From Schistocerca nitens (Eukaryota; Arthropoda; Insecta; Orthoptera; Acrididae), in assembly GCF_023898315.1 (NCBI RefSeq), contig NC_064616.1, forward strand, positions 708,255,389 through 708,319,388: DNA of 64,000 nucleotides. Reading direction: 5' to 3'. Below are positions 44,915-56,180 of the stretch, in pieces. Position 1 is the stretch's first letter, and each line of letters starts with the position of its first letter. The notes under the pieces were generated by a model. That model was given only the letters and a program-made list of their open reading frames with translations. It was not told where the DNA came from and ran no database searches. The translations under genes and the position numbers were made by a program.

Positions 44915-46699
44915 GTGTGTTTATCTCGGGCGTGGCAAGAGTTACTGGTCAGAGAATTCACGTTAGGAATTACAGGTGTTGCTTTCTTGGCAACTTCAGC
45001 GTTTATTGCGGAGTAGCTAGAAAGTGCTGGTTCCTGCTGAGATAACTATCTTATCACATCCACTGTCATGTTACACATTTCGTTTCAGGTTACCCACTTG
45101 GGCTCCTTGGTGCCCCCCCCCCCCCCCACCCTTCCCTCTACCACAGGGAACCACCAGGAAGTGATCAAGGTCGTTCAAGGGAATCACCCAGGCAATTGTG
45201 TGAGTTATATTCAAGGTCATGACGTAACGCTATAGTGGTCGCATAACATGGAGTTGGCGAGAAGCCCCTCTCAGACAATGGGTAGACTTCCCTTCACCCT
45301 GGACCAATGAGGATAAACCATCTCCCCCTTCCCCTCCTCATCTTCATCTTTTATAAGAGGGACACTTGTGTGGGTGTAATGCACTGAGTAGCTAGACAGC
45401 ATAGAGAGAGGATCAAACTGTGTCCATCTGTTAATAACAAATTGAGGTTGGTTTGTTAATAATAATTTAATGTTATGTCATTCGAGGCACCACCAGAGAC
45501 CACTCCCCGGGAATATATGTAAGCACTCTTGTTCTTCCACATATTTCCGTATGTAAGCACTCTTGTTCTACCACATATTTACGTATTTATCCATATGTTT
45601 CATTTTTTTTTTGTAATTTCCCCAATTTTACATATTTTTCACCCTTTCTCGTATTTTTACCGGGTTTCTACATTTTCCTTGTTTTATCCAGTTATGCAAG
45701 ATCCACCCGACTGTTCTGGATTTCGCAGTTACGTCATGATGCTCTAAACCAATCACAAGGCAGCATGTGTCCGAATTATTTATTATTGCTATTGAAGCAC
45801 ACTGCCCCCATCTTCATCTTTTATAACTGGGGACATCTGAGTGGGCACCATAGGGAGAGGTTATAGGCTACATCTACTTCGTAATAGTAGTAGGGCAAAG
45901 TGGGAATGGCCCCACTCTGATTTGTTGCCAAATTTATTCAAGATGATGCATTCAAGATGGCGGCCATAGATGAGGCAGTGTCGCTCTCACATCATGGCAG
46001 GAAGTTCAAATTTTGGTGGGAAAACAGGTCAAGTTAGGCTACTTGCACTAACCTAACACCACGTCCCATCTCCTCCCCTCCTCTTCCCCTCTCTCCGACC
46101 CTCTCCCGTCCCCTAAGTTCACTTCACCTCCCCCTATTTGCAAATTGGCTGTAAAAGGACTCTGTGCTGGGCTGCTGGATAGGACAGACGTAAGTATTTA
46201 TCTTGGATGAATTGAGGTATATTGTTTATTTAAACAATTTGAGTAATAGATAGTAGCTCCATCCAGTGTGTTCACTTTGAGGTCCGGAGTCCAACTGATC
46301 TAGTTCACAACAGTGCACTCCACCCTCCCCTCCTGTGGCGTAATTCAGAGTGGCGGCCCGGGGAAAAATGGCGGGAATTGGCTCAGTCTGTGATGAGCTT
46401 CTCAAGAGGATGGATGTAACTGTTTACCGTTTACTATGAGTTCAATGGATGAGATGTCGTGCTGGAGGAGGAGGATTTTAACAGGTATAATAGCTGTAAC
46501 CATTCAGTTTAGGATTTTGACCATAGCCACCTGCACGATACTTGGAAAGTAATGATATTCGGTGAGTGTATGAAGAAGTTGGAATACCCTTCATCAAATA
46601 ATGAAGATGCAGCAGGAACTTTGCAACTCATGCTGATAAACGTGTGTGCTGTAACTGTAGATCATTCGACAAAAGTCCAGTCAGTCTTCTGAAGCGCAA
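44915..46699. other. No gene recognised; low-complexity tracts
   Basis: It holds a 15-C run at 45113-45127 and a pyrimidine-rich stretch near 46080-46130. Two similar CATCTTCATCTTTTATAA blocks are near 45337 and 45808. No element was identified. Confidence 0.4.
45516..45583. repeat. 34-bp tandem duplication
   Basis: Two adjacent 34-bp units starting TATGTAAGCACTCTTGTTCT differ at two bases. This is direct sequence evidence of a local duplication. Confidence 0.9.
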
Positions 46700-46720
46700 G
46701 AGGCAAGGCGCTCGCGCACT

Positions 46721-47300
46721 CTAGCGCGCGTGTTCCCTGCTCCAGAGTCCCACGCCAGACCTACAGCGCCGCCACGCGGTTGCCGCAATGCGGCCACACG
46801 CTAAGCACCTCCCGACAAGTGGCGGCGGCCATGCAGAAGTTTCGCCAGTGATGGTCCGTCTCGTAGGTGGGGGTCGATAGGTGTCGAGAAAGAGTTGCAG
46901 CGCCTTTTCCCGTGTGTGGGTGGTGCGAAGCTTCGCCTTCTGTTGCTTGAAAGTGCGTACAAAGAGTTCTGCTTCTCCGTTGGACTGAGGGTGAAACAGA
47001 GCACTTGTTAGATGACGAATGCCATTTCGCTCACAGTACTGTTCAGAATCACGTGAAGTGAACTGTGGTCCGTTGTTTGACAAAAGTACTTTTGCATACC
47101 TATGCAAAATATGGAGGACAACGCTTGAATGGTGCTACGTGACGTGGTAGAGTTCATGGGCACCGCAAATGGAAACTTGCTATGAGCCAACGAGTGTTCC
47201 AAAATGGTTCTGCAAAGTCAATGTGCACTCGCTGCCGTGGCGATTGGGTCTTAGGCCAAGCTGAGAATGTCTGTAATCTGTTAAATGTGGGCGTCCATTC
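46721..47300 (-). pseudogene. Gypsy-like integrase remnant
   Basis: A 128-codon open stretch reads VLLSNNGPQFTSRDSEQYCE (the second Asp site reads N), then NGIRHLTSALFHPQSNGEAE (Glu region) and LFVRTFKQQKAKLR. Upstream, HFEQLARRYCTWQGMDAHI resembles the zinc-binding N-terminus. Integrase joins element DNA to the host chromosome. Here it is broken by frameshifts near 47110 and 47260. Confidence 0.78.
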
Positions 47301-47435
47301 CCTGCCAAGTACAGTACCGTCGTGCTAACTGTTCAAAATGAACAATTCCCCAATGCCCTTTGTGGAGCAATCGCAACACGTCCTTTTGCAAAACTTTGGG
47401 AAAAAGCGCACCCAATTGTCCACTGTAATTTTAAA

Positions 47436-48068
47436 CTAGAATCGCACAACTGAGTTCTTGATACTGTTCAATGAACGAGGCCTAGACGTGCGAATGTAAT
47501 GCAACAAAATCTTGAGATCTGGATCTGCTTCCGTGGCCTGTGCCATTTTTCTGTAACGCAAGGGAAAAGATTCCAGCAAATCAGAGTCCTGCGCATCGAT
47601 TTGGCAACAAGATGCGGCCGATGCGTCAAAATCAGTGTCTGGGCCAAGCAGAAGGCGAGATAGGGCGTCTGCACTGCCATGCTTTGCCATAGGTCTGTAC
47701 ACAATTTCATACTGATACTGTGAAAGCAACAAAGCCCAACTTCGCAATTTTTGAGCAGTGCGTGTTGGAACCGGCTTTGACGGATGAAACAAGGACTGCA
47801 AAGGCTTGTGATCTGTCAAATAGCACTTGTGACCATACAAATAGTGATGGAATTTTGTCACACCATACACAACAGCGAGAGCCTCTTTTTCTATTTTAGA
47901 ATAATTGCACTGAGTTTGAGTTACCAACTCTGAGGCAAAAGCAATAGGTCTGTCTTGTGCACCAGTTCTGTGCGAAAGCGCAGGGCCGATTCCATAGGAA
48001 GAAGTGTCGACTTGGAAAACTACTGACTTGGCAGGATCAAAATACACTAAACATCTGTCACTGAGCAA
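47436..48068 (-). pseudogene. Gypsy-like RNase H and connection domain, open for 210 codons
   Basis: One uninterrupted frame shows VFQVDTSSYGIGPALSHR (Asp), NYSKIEKEALAVVYGVTKFH (Glu), CYLTDHKPLQSLFHPSKPVP (Asp) and HGSADALSRLLLG (Asp). All four acidic sites expected of RNase H are kept. It is part of a larger broken pol, so no separate protein is expected. Confidence 0.85.
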
Positions 48069-48104
48069 TGCATTTTTGAGTTTCTGAAATGCGTTTTGAC
48101 AGTT

Positions 48105-48796
48105 TTAGTCCTCGCAAAAGGTACATTTTTGCGACTCCTCGATCTGAGCGGCATTCGATATGAACCGAATGTAGTATGTAATCTGGCCTAGTACTGACTG
48201 CAGTTCAGACATATTGCGAGGAACAGGCAGATCACGGATTGCAAGGAAATCAGATTGGAGGGGGTGCACACCCTGACTGTTTACCACGTGACCTAAGTAC
48301 TGTAGTTCAGTTTGAAAAAAAGTCACACTTTTCGAGACGACACTTAAGTCGTGTTCTGACGACACTCGAAAAAGAGTACGCAAATTGGGAATGTGTTTCT
48401 CTGGTGTACTACCTGAGACGACAATATCGTCAAGATGGTTTGAACCATAATGACACTTTTGCAGTCAGCTGTTCCAAGTAACGTTGAAAAATGGCGGGTG
48501 TGGAGGCACTGCCGAAGGACAAATGCAAACACTTGAACAGTCCTAAGGTGTCGACAAAAAACACTTTCTGTGAATTTGCAAGTAGGCAACACGCACATCT
48601 ATCTTAGAAAAGTAACGTCCTGTACCAAGAATGCCCATGAGTTCCTCTGGGTGAGATAATGGATATGTGTCAACTACTGTCTGTGGATTAACTATAGACT
48701 TGAAGTCAACACAAATGCGAATGCGATCAGAAGGCTTAGGTAACAAAACGAGAGGACTTGCCCATTGAAAATGGAGATGCCGTGTGGATAGGGCCT
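48105..48796 (-). pseudogene. Gypsy-like reverse transcriptase remnant
   Basis: The frame opens with HFQWASPLVLLPKPSDRIRI, then CVDFKSIVNPQTVVDTYPL and FSKIDVRVAYLQI (first catalytic Asp). After a frameshift it reads NHLDDIVVSGSTPEKH with the catalytic Asp pair, then FFQTELQYLGHVVNSQGVHP and LPVPRNMSELQSVLGQITYY. Catalytic residues are retained despite frame breaks near 48540 and 48400. Confidence 0.82.
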
Positions 48797-48815
48797 CCCG
48801 TCGGGTAGACCGTTC

Positions 48816-49268
48816 AAAAAAATGGTTCAAATGGCTCTGAGCACTATGGGACTTAACATCTTAGGTCATCAGTCCCCTAGAACTTTAACCGAGCGAGGTG
48901 GCGCAGTGGTTAGACACTGGACTCGCATTCGGGAGGACGACGGTTCAATCCCGCGTCCGGCCATCCTGATTTAGGTTTTCCGTGATTTCCCTAAATCGCT
49001 CCAGGCAAATGCCGGGATGGTTCCTTTCAAAGGGCACGGCCGACTTCCTTCCCCGTCCTTCCCTAATCCGATGAGACCGATGACCTCGCTGTCTGGTCTC
49101 CTTCCCCAAACCAACCAACCAACCAACCCTAGAACTTAGAACTACTTAAACCTAACTAACCTAAGGACATCACACACATCCATGCCCGAGGCAGGATTCG
49201 AACCTGCGACCGTAGCAGTCGCGCGGTTCCGGACTGAGCGCCTAGAACCGCTAGACCACCGCGGCCGG
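48816..49268 (-). mobile_element. SINE A with extra 3' tail, split by SINE B
   Basis: This reverse SINE A is interrupted at its CCCTAGAACTT stretch by a plus-strand SINE B. In the SINE's own orientation its tail carries the extra GAACGGTCTACCCGACGGG (48797-48815) also found on the copy at 16.1 kb. It separates the gag-like and RT-like parts of the Gypsy-like element. Confidence 0.88.
48886..49126 (+). mobile_element. SINE B nested in SINE A
   Basis: The head reads GAGCGAGGTGGCGCAGTGGT (A-box-like) and ACGGTTCAATCCCGCGTCC (B-box). The body ends in CCAACCAACCAACC. The 11-bp duplication CCCTAGAACTT is at 48875-48885 and 49127-49137, which fixes the order of insertion. Confidence 0.92.
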
Positions 49269-49491
49269 CACTTGCTGGTCATAATCTTGAGTTAATGCAG
49301 CGATTACTTCCTCCTAACTGAGTGCGTCGGGAATAGTTTTTGTATTAACGTGAACACTGGGGCCCCGTAATCGAAAGAACGTGTTGTAGCTTTACAGTAC
49401 ATTGAACTCGATGAACTTCACAATGTGCTTGGAACTGTGTCAGGTATTCGAGCCATCTCGGGAACGTTGGTATGCTGGTCGGCTGCACTTG

Positions 49492-49700
49492 TTAGGTTGG
49501 TCGGTCGGTCGGTTGTTTTTGTACGGCCGACGCGGCTTGTGCAGCCAGAAGTTGTTGTACCGTCGTCAGTAAGGCAACAATTTGTTGATTGTGAAACTGA
49601 AACGCTCGTGTTAGATCCATCCCATTGGCCCTCTTTGGCTGAGGCGTGGGGCCAGGGGGTGGAGGGGGTAGTAACGGTTTACACAAATATGTTATAGCAA
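49492..49700 (-). pseudogene. Possible Gypsy gag N-terminal segment
   Basis: The minus-strand frame reads MCKPLLPPPPPGP and then MDLTRAFQFHNQQIVALLTT with VQQLLAAQ. A short proline-rich leader followed by a helical, glutamine-rich start is common in such gag proteins. Position upstream of RT supports the call, but there is no diagnostic motif. Confidence 0.45.
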
Positions 49701-49929
49701 AAAAGTAAGCAGAGCCTCTGAAAAGACAAACTTCATTAGTTTTGTGGCTTCCATCCGGAATACATGCAAGAACACAACAACAAAGCAGAAATGAGAAATG
49801 AGCACCCCTTAAAGCTAAAGCACAAGAGAAGCAATCAAAATCTGCACTGAATTATTATCGTCGCCAGTTTTTGTGTCGTCTCGTTGTCACTGTAGGCTTG
49901 TACCATGGGAAGCAAGGAAAGGATGTTGT

Positions 49930-50540
49930 TTGGTGGCCGGTATCCTCTTTCTATAACACCACAGCACACATGTATTAACAGGGTTCTTTATTCATAATGA
50001 CAAGAAATTAGTTATCTTTCAGCTAGTTGTGGTACAAGCTCTTCCGTAATCGTCCACGTTAACCTCACTGTTGGTGAAGTGCAAGTTCCGCTAGGTACAC
50101 TACTCGGATTTGCTAGGTGCTGACTGACTCTGAGCTAGAGGCTGCGACTGAAGACTCGACTCGGTGACTGACTCTGACTGCAAGTGACTGTGCTGCGGTC
50201 TCCGGAGGCGATCTAAATACTGGTGATCAAGAGGGCGTTGCGGCCCGTTTCTTGCGAGTTTGTGTTTGGCCTGTCTCCTGATAGGCTCGCTTGCTCCGGT
50301 GCCTACTATGGATCTTTTCACAGCCTCTTTGCCAAACGAGTGATGGCGACAGCTTACACCAGCACAGTCTGCTCTGCAGCGAGTCCATCTAACATGCAGT
50401 CCTGTAATCTGTGTTCAATTGACGTTCAGCTAGTGGTTCACAATTTCGGTCAACCTCACATATTGTCAGAAAGAGTTGTTGCTATTACCTTGAGTGAGGC
50501 ATCGTTTTAGCTTGCCCCCTGTCCCTTTAATAACTTTTCC
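49930..50540 (-). repeat. Possible 5' LTR of the second Gypsy-like element
   Basis: This lies directly upstream (minus strand) of the gag-like frame. It has a minus-strand AATAAA (plus-strand TTTATT at 49987-49992) and a GC-rich, structured stretch at 50.1-50.3 kb. Neither TG/CA ends nor a second copy could be shown. Confidence 0.3.
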
Positions 50541-50979
50541 CGCCATTGACATCATCTGTCATCGTGTTTCTTTTTCTTTTTTCTTACTTTTGCAATTAGC
50601 AACTCTACCAACTACCATTTGCTGAGACCACATTATATGGTAGTGAAAAAATATGGGTCCTTTTTAGGTGCAAAGAATCCGAAAGTAGATCTTGATGGGT
50701 TTCTTGGAATGACACATCTGGCGAGGAAATAAATTCCCTAAAAAGTAAAAGGAATCCAAATTCTTGGTTGGTTGGTTGTTTGCTTTTGCACAGAGGATTT
50801 TACAATGATTCAGATATGCTATGTTACAGCTAAATGCAACAACAACTCAAAATTTAATTTGAAGCAACATACATACATATAATTACTTGTGTACCTATTT
50901 AATTCCAGAAGTATTTTTACACTATTCATTCACGTCTCATCAAAGTCAATGTACGTAATTCACTCAATACACACACTAA
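50541..50979. other. No gene recognised
   Basis: Spacer without recognisable elements. Confidence 0.35.
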
Positions 50980-50991
50980 TCACACATGCTG

Positions 50992-51229
50992 CGGCCGAGC
51001 GAGGTGGCGCAGTGGTTAGCACACTGGACTCGCATTCGACAGGACGACGGTTCAATCACGCGTCCGGCCATCCTGGTTTAGGTTTTCCGAGATTTCCCTA
51101 AATCGCTTTAAGCAAATGCCGGGATGGTTCCTTTGAAAGGGCACGGCCGATTTCCTTCTCCATCCTACCCTAATCTGATGAGACCGATGACCTCGCAGTT
51201 TGGTCTCTTCCCCCCAAATCAACCCAACC
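50992..51229 (+). mobile_element. SINE B, full length
   Basis: It has the same head (GAGCGAGGTGGCGCAGTGGT) and body as the nested copy at 48.9 kb. The 12-bp duplication TCACACATGCTG lies at 50980-50991 and 51230-51241. Confidence 0.93.
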
Positions 51230-51241
51230 TCACACATGCTG

Positions 51242-51715
51242 TCGGATGCCATGATGATAGCACTATATCTCCAAGACAATCTAAAGGCGACCTCATTTTC
51301 CCCTCTGAAAAACTGAGTCGTGATCCCTTCATAATGAATCAGATGTTGAGCTCAGGAAGCTGATAGAAGATGAACATTTTCCATCACATATCTTGGGAAT
51401 ACAGTTTTCCAGCAACATAAGTTATAAATTATTTTGCTTGAAGACAAAGCTGATTTAATATTTAATTTTTACCAAACCCTTATTTTATGTCATTTAAGTA
51501 AAACTTTTTTGTATATGATGAATAATTTAACAGGCACGCTATAATTACATTTTTACACATTTTGGTTTTAGTCACTTCTTTTGTTCAACCCCATGGCAAG
51601 TGTATTGAAACATTTGATTCTCTTATAGAAAGCACTGTTTTTTTAAAAAAAATTGTATTAAATTCTTCGTAGTACATGTAATTTATATGCGGTTGCTGTT
51701 CGGTGATTAAGAATG
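51242..51715. other. No gene recognised
   Basis: AT-rich spacer before the RTE fragment. Confidence 0.35.
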
Positions 51716-51840
51716 TATTTGTTGTTGTGATATTCAATCCGAAGACTGGTTTGATGCAGCTCTCCACGTTACTCTATCCTGTGAAAGACTCTCCATCTCT
51801 GCATAATTACTGCAACCTACATTCATTTGAACTTCTTACT
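51716..51840 (-). mobile_element. RTE LINE, 3'-terminal fragment
   Basis: The stretch from TTTGTTGTTGTGATATTC through GAAGACTGGTTTGATGCAGC to ACTGCAACCTACATTC matches the 3' end of the RTE copy at 53.3 kb. Only about 125 bp remain, an extreme 5' truncation. Confidence 0.8.
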
Positions 51841-53307
51841 ACACATGGTGATTCTTATTAACGTTTAAAAACCCCGAAGTGACTTAGACGACTCTGTATT
51901 TAATATGAGACACATGGGGCCGCAAATGTCTGGAAATACCTCAAAAGTCGATGGCAAATGTTAAATATACGACGTCGACAGATGACATAACTGGCCACAA
52001 GTGCAGCGGTTTGGCTTGTCGATCCTACCCTCGCCTGTAGGGGGCAGTGCTGCACATCGCTCCGCTAGGATACTCTTTTTTTCGAACGCCTTTTGTAAGT
52101 GTGATCTGTTGTGAACGTAAAGTTACAAAATTATTGTACTCGCTGTAACCAAACAAAAATAGTTCTTATTCTGTATTTCTTTCCTTTTGTCCATTCTTTC
52201 TTTGTTTACAGACACTATTTAGGAAAGGAAACGTAGAAAATTTGCTGGTAGCAACGCAGTTCGGAAGTTTATAGTAATTTGCTTGTTTCTGAGGGTACTC
52301 TCGTTCCGTAGTTATAACTACAAGAAAACATGTGGTTTTCTCACCAGACGCATTTCGCTTTATTGAAGTAAAACATCATCAGTGGTCTATAATTAAAGAT
52401 ATTTAAAATTTCATTTGTTTTATAGATCGAAAAATAGTTCGTTAACAAATTGATACTTTTTACTTACGTGAATTTCTGTTTGGTTTTTCACCTACATCAG
52501 GAAGTGCCGTCTGCGAGCACGTTTTTGGTTGCTTTCGTCATTAGGCACTGATAACTGTGGTGTAATTTTACGCTGCTTTGTAGTACTATGAATATTTGAC
52601 GTTTAACACAGCGCAATTCCGAACAGCACTGTTCACTGTTTATTTGTATACCACTAAGTGCGTCTCGTGTTTTGTACTTTACATACGACCAGAATCTGTT
52701 CGGATTTTCTGCCAGGTTTCGAGATAAAGTTTCGTTGTGGAAACTTTGAAGGTCAGAGAGAGGATGCAGTAGCCATCTCCGTACAAAGGCTGCTGGATCA
52801 GTGGCTCAAGCAAAGGGATGAGGCAGCAGGCTGTTGACGCGTCTCAGCGGCCGTTAGCCGCGTCGCTGCCCCCACTGTTTGCGGAGCCATCTCACGCCGT
52901 CCATCTCTTATGTCGGGTGCTTTTCTTTGTTTTCGGATTTCAACCACTCAGCCGGATCCAGCCCGTCCCTGCTTTATAGACAACCACAAAAGCAAACGCA
53001 ACCCGTCACAGCACCGATATATGCAAAAACGTTTTTGCGTTTTGGTTAAGACAAGCACGAAAGGAAATGTAAGTTTTCGCTACCTCGGTCAGCGCTCAAT
53101 TCTAAATATGCAAAAATGTTTCCTAGTTGTCGGCTATCTTACCGATCAGTGTTTGTCTGCCAATCTACAGGATATTTTAGATAAGGTATTTTTCTCTGTA
53201 GCACACCAAATAATAAGTGAAAGGAATATTTATTTGGATAAGAAAATGTAAGAAACGTTACTCTTTCAACGGAGTTACGATCGCAGTTTATTTAGTTATT
53301 TTCCAAC
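51841..53307. other. No gene recognised
   Basis: A small plus-strand frame (52910-53251) has no identifiable domain. Nothing else was recognised. Confidence 0.4.
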
Positions 53308-53318
53308 AACAAAGAGTT

Positions 53319-54585
53319 GTTGTTGTTGTGGTCTTCAGTCCTGAGACTGGTTTGATGCAGCTCTCCATGCTACTCTATCCTGTGCAAGCTTCTTCATCTC
53401 CCAGTACCTACTGCAACCTACATCCTTCTGAATCTGCTTAGTGTATTCATCTCTTGGTCTCCCTCTGCGATTTTTACCCTCCATGCTGCCCTCCAATGCT
53501 AAATTTGTGATCCCTTGATGCCTCAAAACATGTCCTACCAACCGATCCCTTCTTCTAGTCAAGTTGTGCCACAAACTTCTCTTCTCCCCAAACCTATTCA
53601 ATACCTCCTCATTAGTTACGTGATCTACCCACCTTATCTTCAGCATTCTTCTGTAGCACCACATTTCGAAAGCTTCTATTCTCTTCTTGTCCAAACTAGT
53701 TATCGTCCATGTTTCACTTCCATACATGGCTACACTCCATACAAATACTTCCAGAAACGACTTCCTGACACTTAAATCTATACTCGATGTTAACAAATTT
53801 CTCTTCTTCAGAAACGATTTCCTTGCCATTGCCAGTCTACATTTTATATCCTCTCTACTTCGACCATCATCAGTTATTTTACTCCCTAAATAGCAAAACT
53901 CCTTTACTACTTTAAGTGTCTCATTTCCTAATCTAATTCCCTCAGCATCACCCGATTTAATTTGACTACATTCCATTATCCTCGTTTTGCTTTTGTTGAT
54001 GTTCATCTTATATCCTCCTTTCAAGACACTGTCCATTCCGTTCAACTGCTCTTCCAAGTCATTTGCTGTCTCTGACAGAATTACAATGTCATCGGCGAAC
54101 CTCAAAGTTTTTATTTCTTCTCCATGAATTTTAATACCTACTCCGAATTTTTCTTTTGTTTCCTTTACTGCTTGCTCAATATACAGATTGAATAACATCG
54201 GGGAGAGGCTACAACCCTGTCTCACTCCTTTCCCAACCACTGCTTCCCTTTCATGCCCCTCGACTCTTATAACTGCCATCTGATTTCTGTACAAATTGTA
54301 AATAGCCTTTCGCTCTCTGTATTTTATACCTGTCACCTTCAGAATTTGAAAGAGAGTATTCCAGTTAACATTGTCAAAAGCTTTCTCTAAGTCTACAAAT
54401 GCTAGAAACGTGGGTTTGCCTTTTCTTAATCTTTCTTCTAAGATAAGTCGTAAGGTTAGTATTGCCTCACGTGTTCCAACATTTCTACGGAATCCAAACT
54501 GATCTTCCCCGAGGTCCGCTTCTACCAGTTTTTCCATTCGTCTGTAAAGAATTCGCGTTAGTATTTTGCAGCTGTGACTTATTAA
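53319..54585 (-). mobile_element. RTE LINE, 5'-truncated, with 11-bp target duplication
   Basis: The insertion is bounded by AACAAAGAGTT at 53308-53318 and 54586-54596. Its 3' end on the minus strand is an AAC repeat, as usual for RTE elements with short simple tails. The frame inside is open to the end. The clear duplication and intact frame suggest a recent insertion. Confidence 0.9.
53335..54585 (-). CDS. RTE reverse transcriptase, C-terminal part, open frame
   Basis: At least 400 codons are open without a stop. The frame enters at KILTRILYRRMEKLVE, so there is no true start codon. RT motifs are DQFGFRRNVGTREAILTLRL, FVDLEKAFDNVNW (catalytic Asp), GVRQGCSLSPMLFNLYIEQ and RFADDIVILSE (catalytic Asp pair). 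The C-terminus has YGSETWTITS, YRRMLKIRWVDH and LVGHVLRHQGITN. Endonuclease and N-terminal RT are missing, so it cannot act alone. It is the best-preserved coding frame in the window. Confidence 0.88.
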   Translation of the reverse strand, partial: LISHSCKILTRILYRRMEKLVEADLGEDQFGFRRNVGTREAILTLRLILEERLRKGKPTFLAFVDLEKAFDNVNWNTLFQILKVTGIKYRERKAIYNLYRNQMAVIRVEGHEREAVVGKGVRQGCSLSPMLFNLYIEQAVKETKEKFGVGIKIHGEEIKTLRFADDIVILSETANDLEEQLNGMDSVLKGGYKMNINKSKTRIMECSQIKSGDAEGIRLGNETLKVVKEFCYLGSKITDDGRSREDIKCRLAMARKSFLKKRNLLTSSIDLSVRKSFLEVFVWSVAMYGSETWTITSLDKKRIEAFEMWCYRRMLKIRWVDHVTNEEVLNRFGEKRSLWHNLTRRRDRLVGHVLRHQGITNLALEGSMEGKNRRGRPRDEYTKQIQKDVGCSRYWEMKKLAQDRVAWRAASNQSQD

Positions 54586-54727
54586 AACAAAGAGTTACAA
54601 TTCTGTAAATAGAACATTGCTTTTTTCCTCACCTAGGTGACATATTTTAATCAACTCTGTACAAGTTTATTTAAATTAATTTCTGTCAATTTGAGTTAGG
54701 TAACTAGAAACGTTCAAAGTTTTAGGG

Positions 54728-54995
54728 ATGACAACAATGATGTTTGGTTTGTGGGGCGCTCAACTGCGCGGTCATCAGTGCTCGCACAAAGTCCCAATTC
54801 TTACACAATCCAATTTCTTTTACACGGTCCAATCTAGCCACTGTCACGAATGATGATGATGATGATGAAATGATCAGGACAACACAGACACCCAGTCCCC
54901 GGGCAGAGAAAATCCCTAATCCGGTCGGGAATCGAACCCGGGACCCCGTTATCCAGAGGCAGCAACGCCAGCCACTAGACCACGAGCTGCGGACG
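54728..54995 (-). mobile_element. SINE C, full length
   Basis: Reversed, the head ends GTCCGCAGCTCGTGGTCTAG (A-box region) with GGTTCGATTCCCGACC-like B-box residues (plus strand GGGAATCGAACCC). The body holds a short GAT repeat at 54850-54870. Flanks AAGTTTTAGGG (54717-54727) and AAGTTTTGGGG (54996-55006) differ at one base. Confidence 0.85.
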
Positions 54996-55200
54996 AAGTT
55001 TTGGGGCTGGATGGAACATGCTGTACATAACTGACTGAGTTCAGGTAGGTGTTCTTATGGCAGACTTCATTTCAGTGAGATGTTAAAAGGAGTAGCTATT
55101 TTCCTGAATACACAACTCAGCGCGGCTTCTCAACGCTCTGCGGAGCATATGTGAAGTTGTTAGTGTCAAGGAACGACAAGTTTTCTCGGTGCGCTGCTTG

Positions 55201-55403
55201 GTATAAATGGTTAAAATGGCTCTAAGCACTATGGGACTTAACATCTGAGGTCATCAGTCCCCTGGACTTAGAACTACGTAAACCTAACTAACCTAAGGAC
55301 AACACACACATCCATGCCCGAGGCAGGATTCGAACCCGCGACCGTAGCAGCCGCGTGGTTTCGGACTGAAGCGCCTAGAACCGCTCGACCACAGCGCCCG
55401 GCT
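55201..55403 (-). mobile_element. SINE A, full length
   Basis: The reverse copy has the duplication TGCGCTGCTTG at 55190-55200 and 55404-55414. Confidence 0.92.
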
Positions 55404-55559
55404 TGCGCTGCTTGAACCCAAGCTTAGTAAGATTGTAGAATGTATCTTTGCACTGCTGTGAACAAGGCCGGAATGTACAAACAAACGATTTCGGTCCGCC
55501 ATGAATACTGACGTGGAATAAACGTAGCATACACTTCCAGCGAGTACGCTGACATATTG

Positions 55560-56180
55560 ATGATGCCTAGCGAATGCGGACACAAGGTCAACCAAGCAGG
55601 CGTGGCTTATCCAGGTCGAAGAGCTCCATCACATGTTACGTACTTTTACGTACTGAACAACGACTTCGAGAAAAAGGCATTTTGAGAAGATGCGGCTATA
55701 GTAGACAAAGAAAAGCAAGAAATGAGAATATGGGAGTGTTTGCTTCAGCTGCACTACACCACGGTCTGCATGTCAGCTTACAAGAAGTTGCTGTATTTAG
55801 TAGGATCATCCTCCTTACACTGTGCAGCGAATAGTACCCAGCTACAAGTTTCACCCGTACCACCTATCACTGTCACAGTACGTGCATTGTGTGGTTTCCT
55901 TTGGAGATGCCTTCATCAGACTACTTCGCATGTATTTTGAAGGTGACATATATCGAGATTTTATCGCCGGAAATTTAGGTTCACTTCTTGAAATTGCTAG
56001 TCCAAACATTAGAGGCCATATGTGGATGGAGCACCATGGTGACCCAGCCCATTCTGCGCATGATATGCAAGACCTGAACAACAGACTTTCCTTGTGGTGA
56101 TTAGGACACCGTGGTCCTCAGAAACGGTCCGAAAGGTCGCCTAATTTAACACCAGTAGACTCCTTTTTCTGCGTTCGGGC
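55560..56180 (+). pseudogene. Mariner-superfamily transposase fragment (DUF4817 relatives)
   Basis: The pieces read SYKFHPYHLSLSQ, then FEGDIYRDFIAGNLGSLLEI and WMEHHGDPAHSAHDMQDLNN, the region of the second catalytic Asp. GHRGPQKRSERSPNLTPVDS follows, the third acidic site, where S-P-D-L-T-P-x-D is usual. Upstream sequence is a weakly matching N-terminal part. Frameshifts are frequent. No ends were recognised. Confidence 0.65.

Larger units (their letters stand above)
46700..49900 (-). mobile_element. Second Ty3/Gypsy-like retrotransposon, degraded
   Basis: On the minus strand, gag-, RT-, RNase H- and integrase-like segments occur in that order. A SINE A carrying a nested SINE B separates gag from RT. 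A possible 5' LTR lies at about 49930-50540. No 3' LTR was recognised to the left of integrase. The integrase and RNase H frames are much better kept than in the 34-39 kb element. Confidence 0.8.

Noticed and set aside
54848..54872. GAT microsatellite as an independent feature
   Set aside because: It is an internal part of SINE C.
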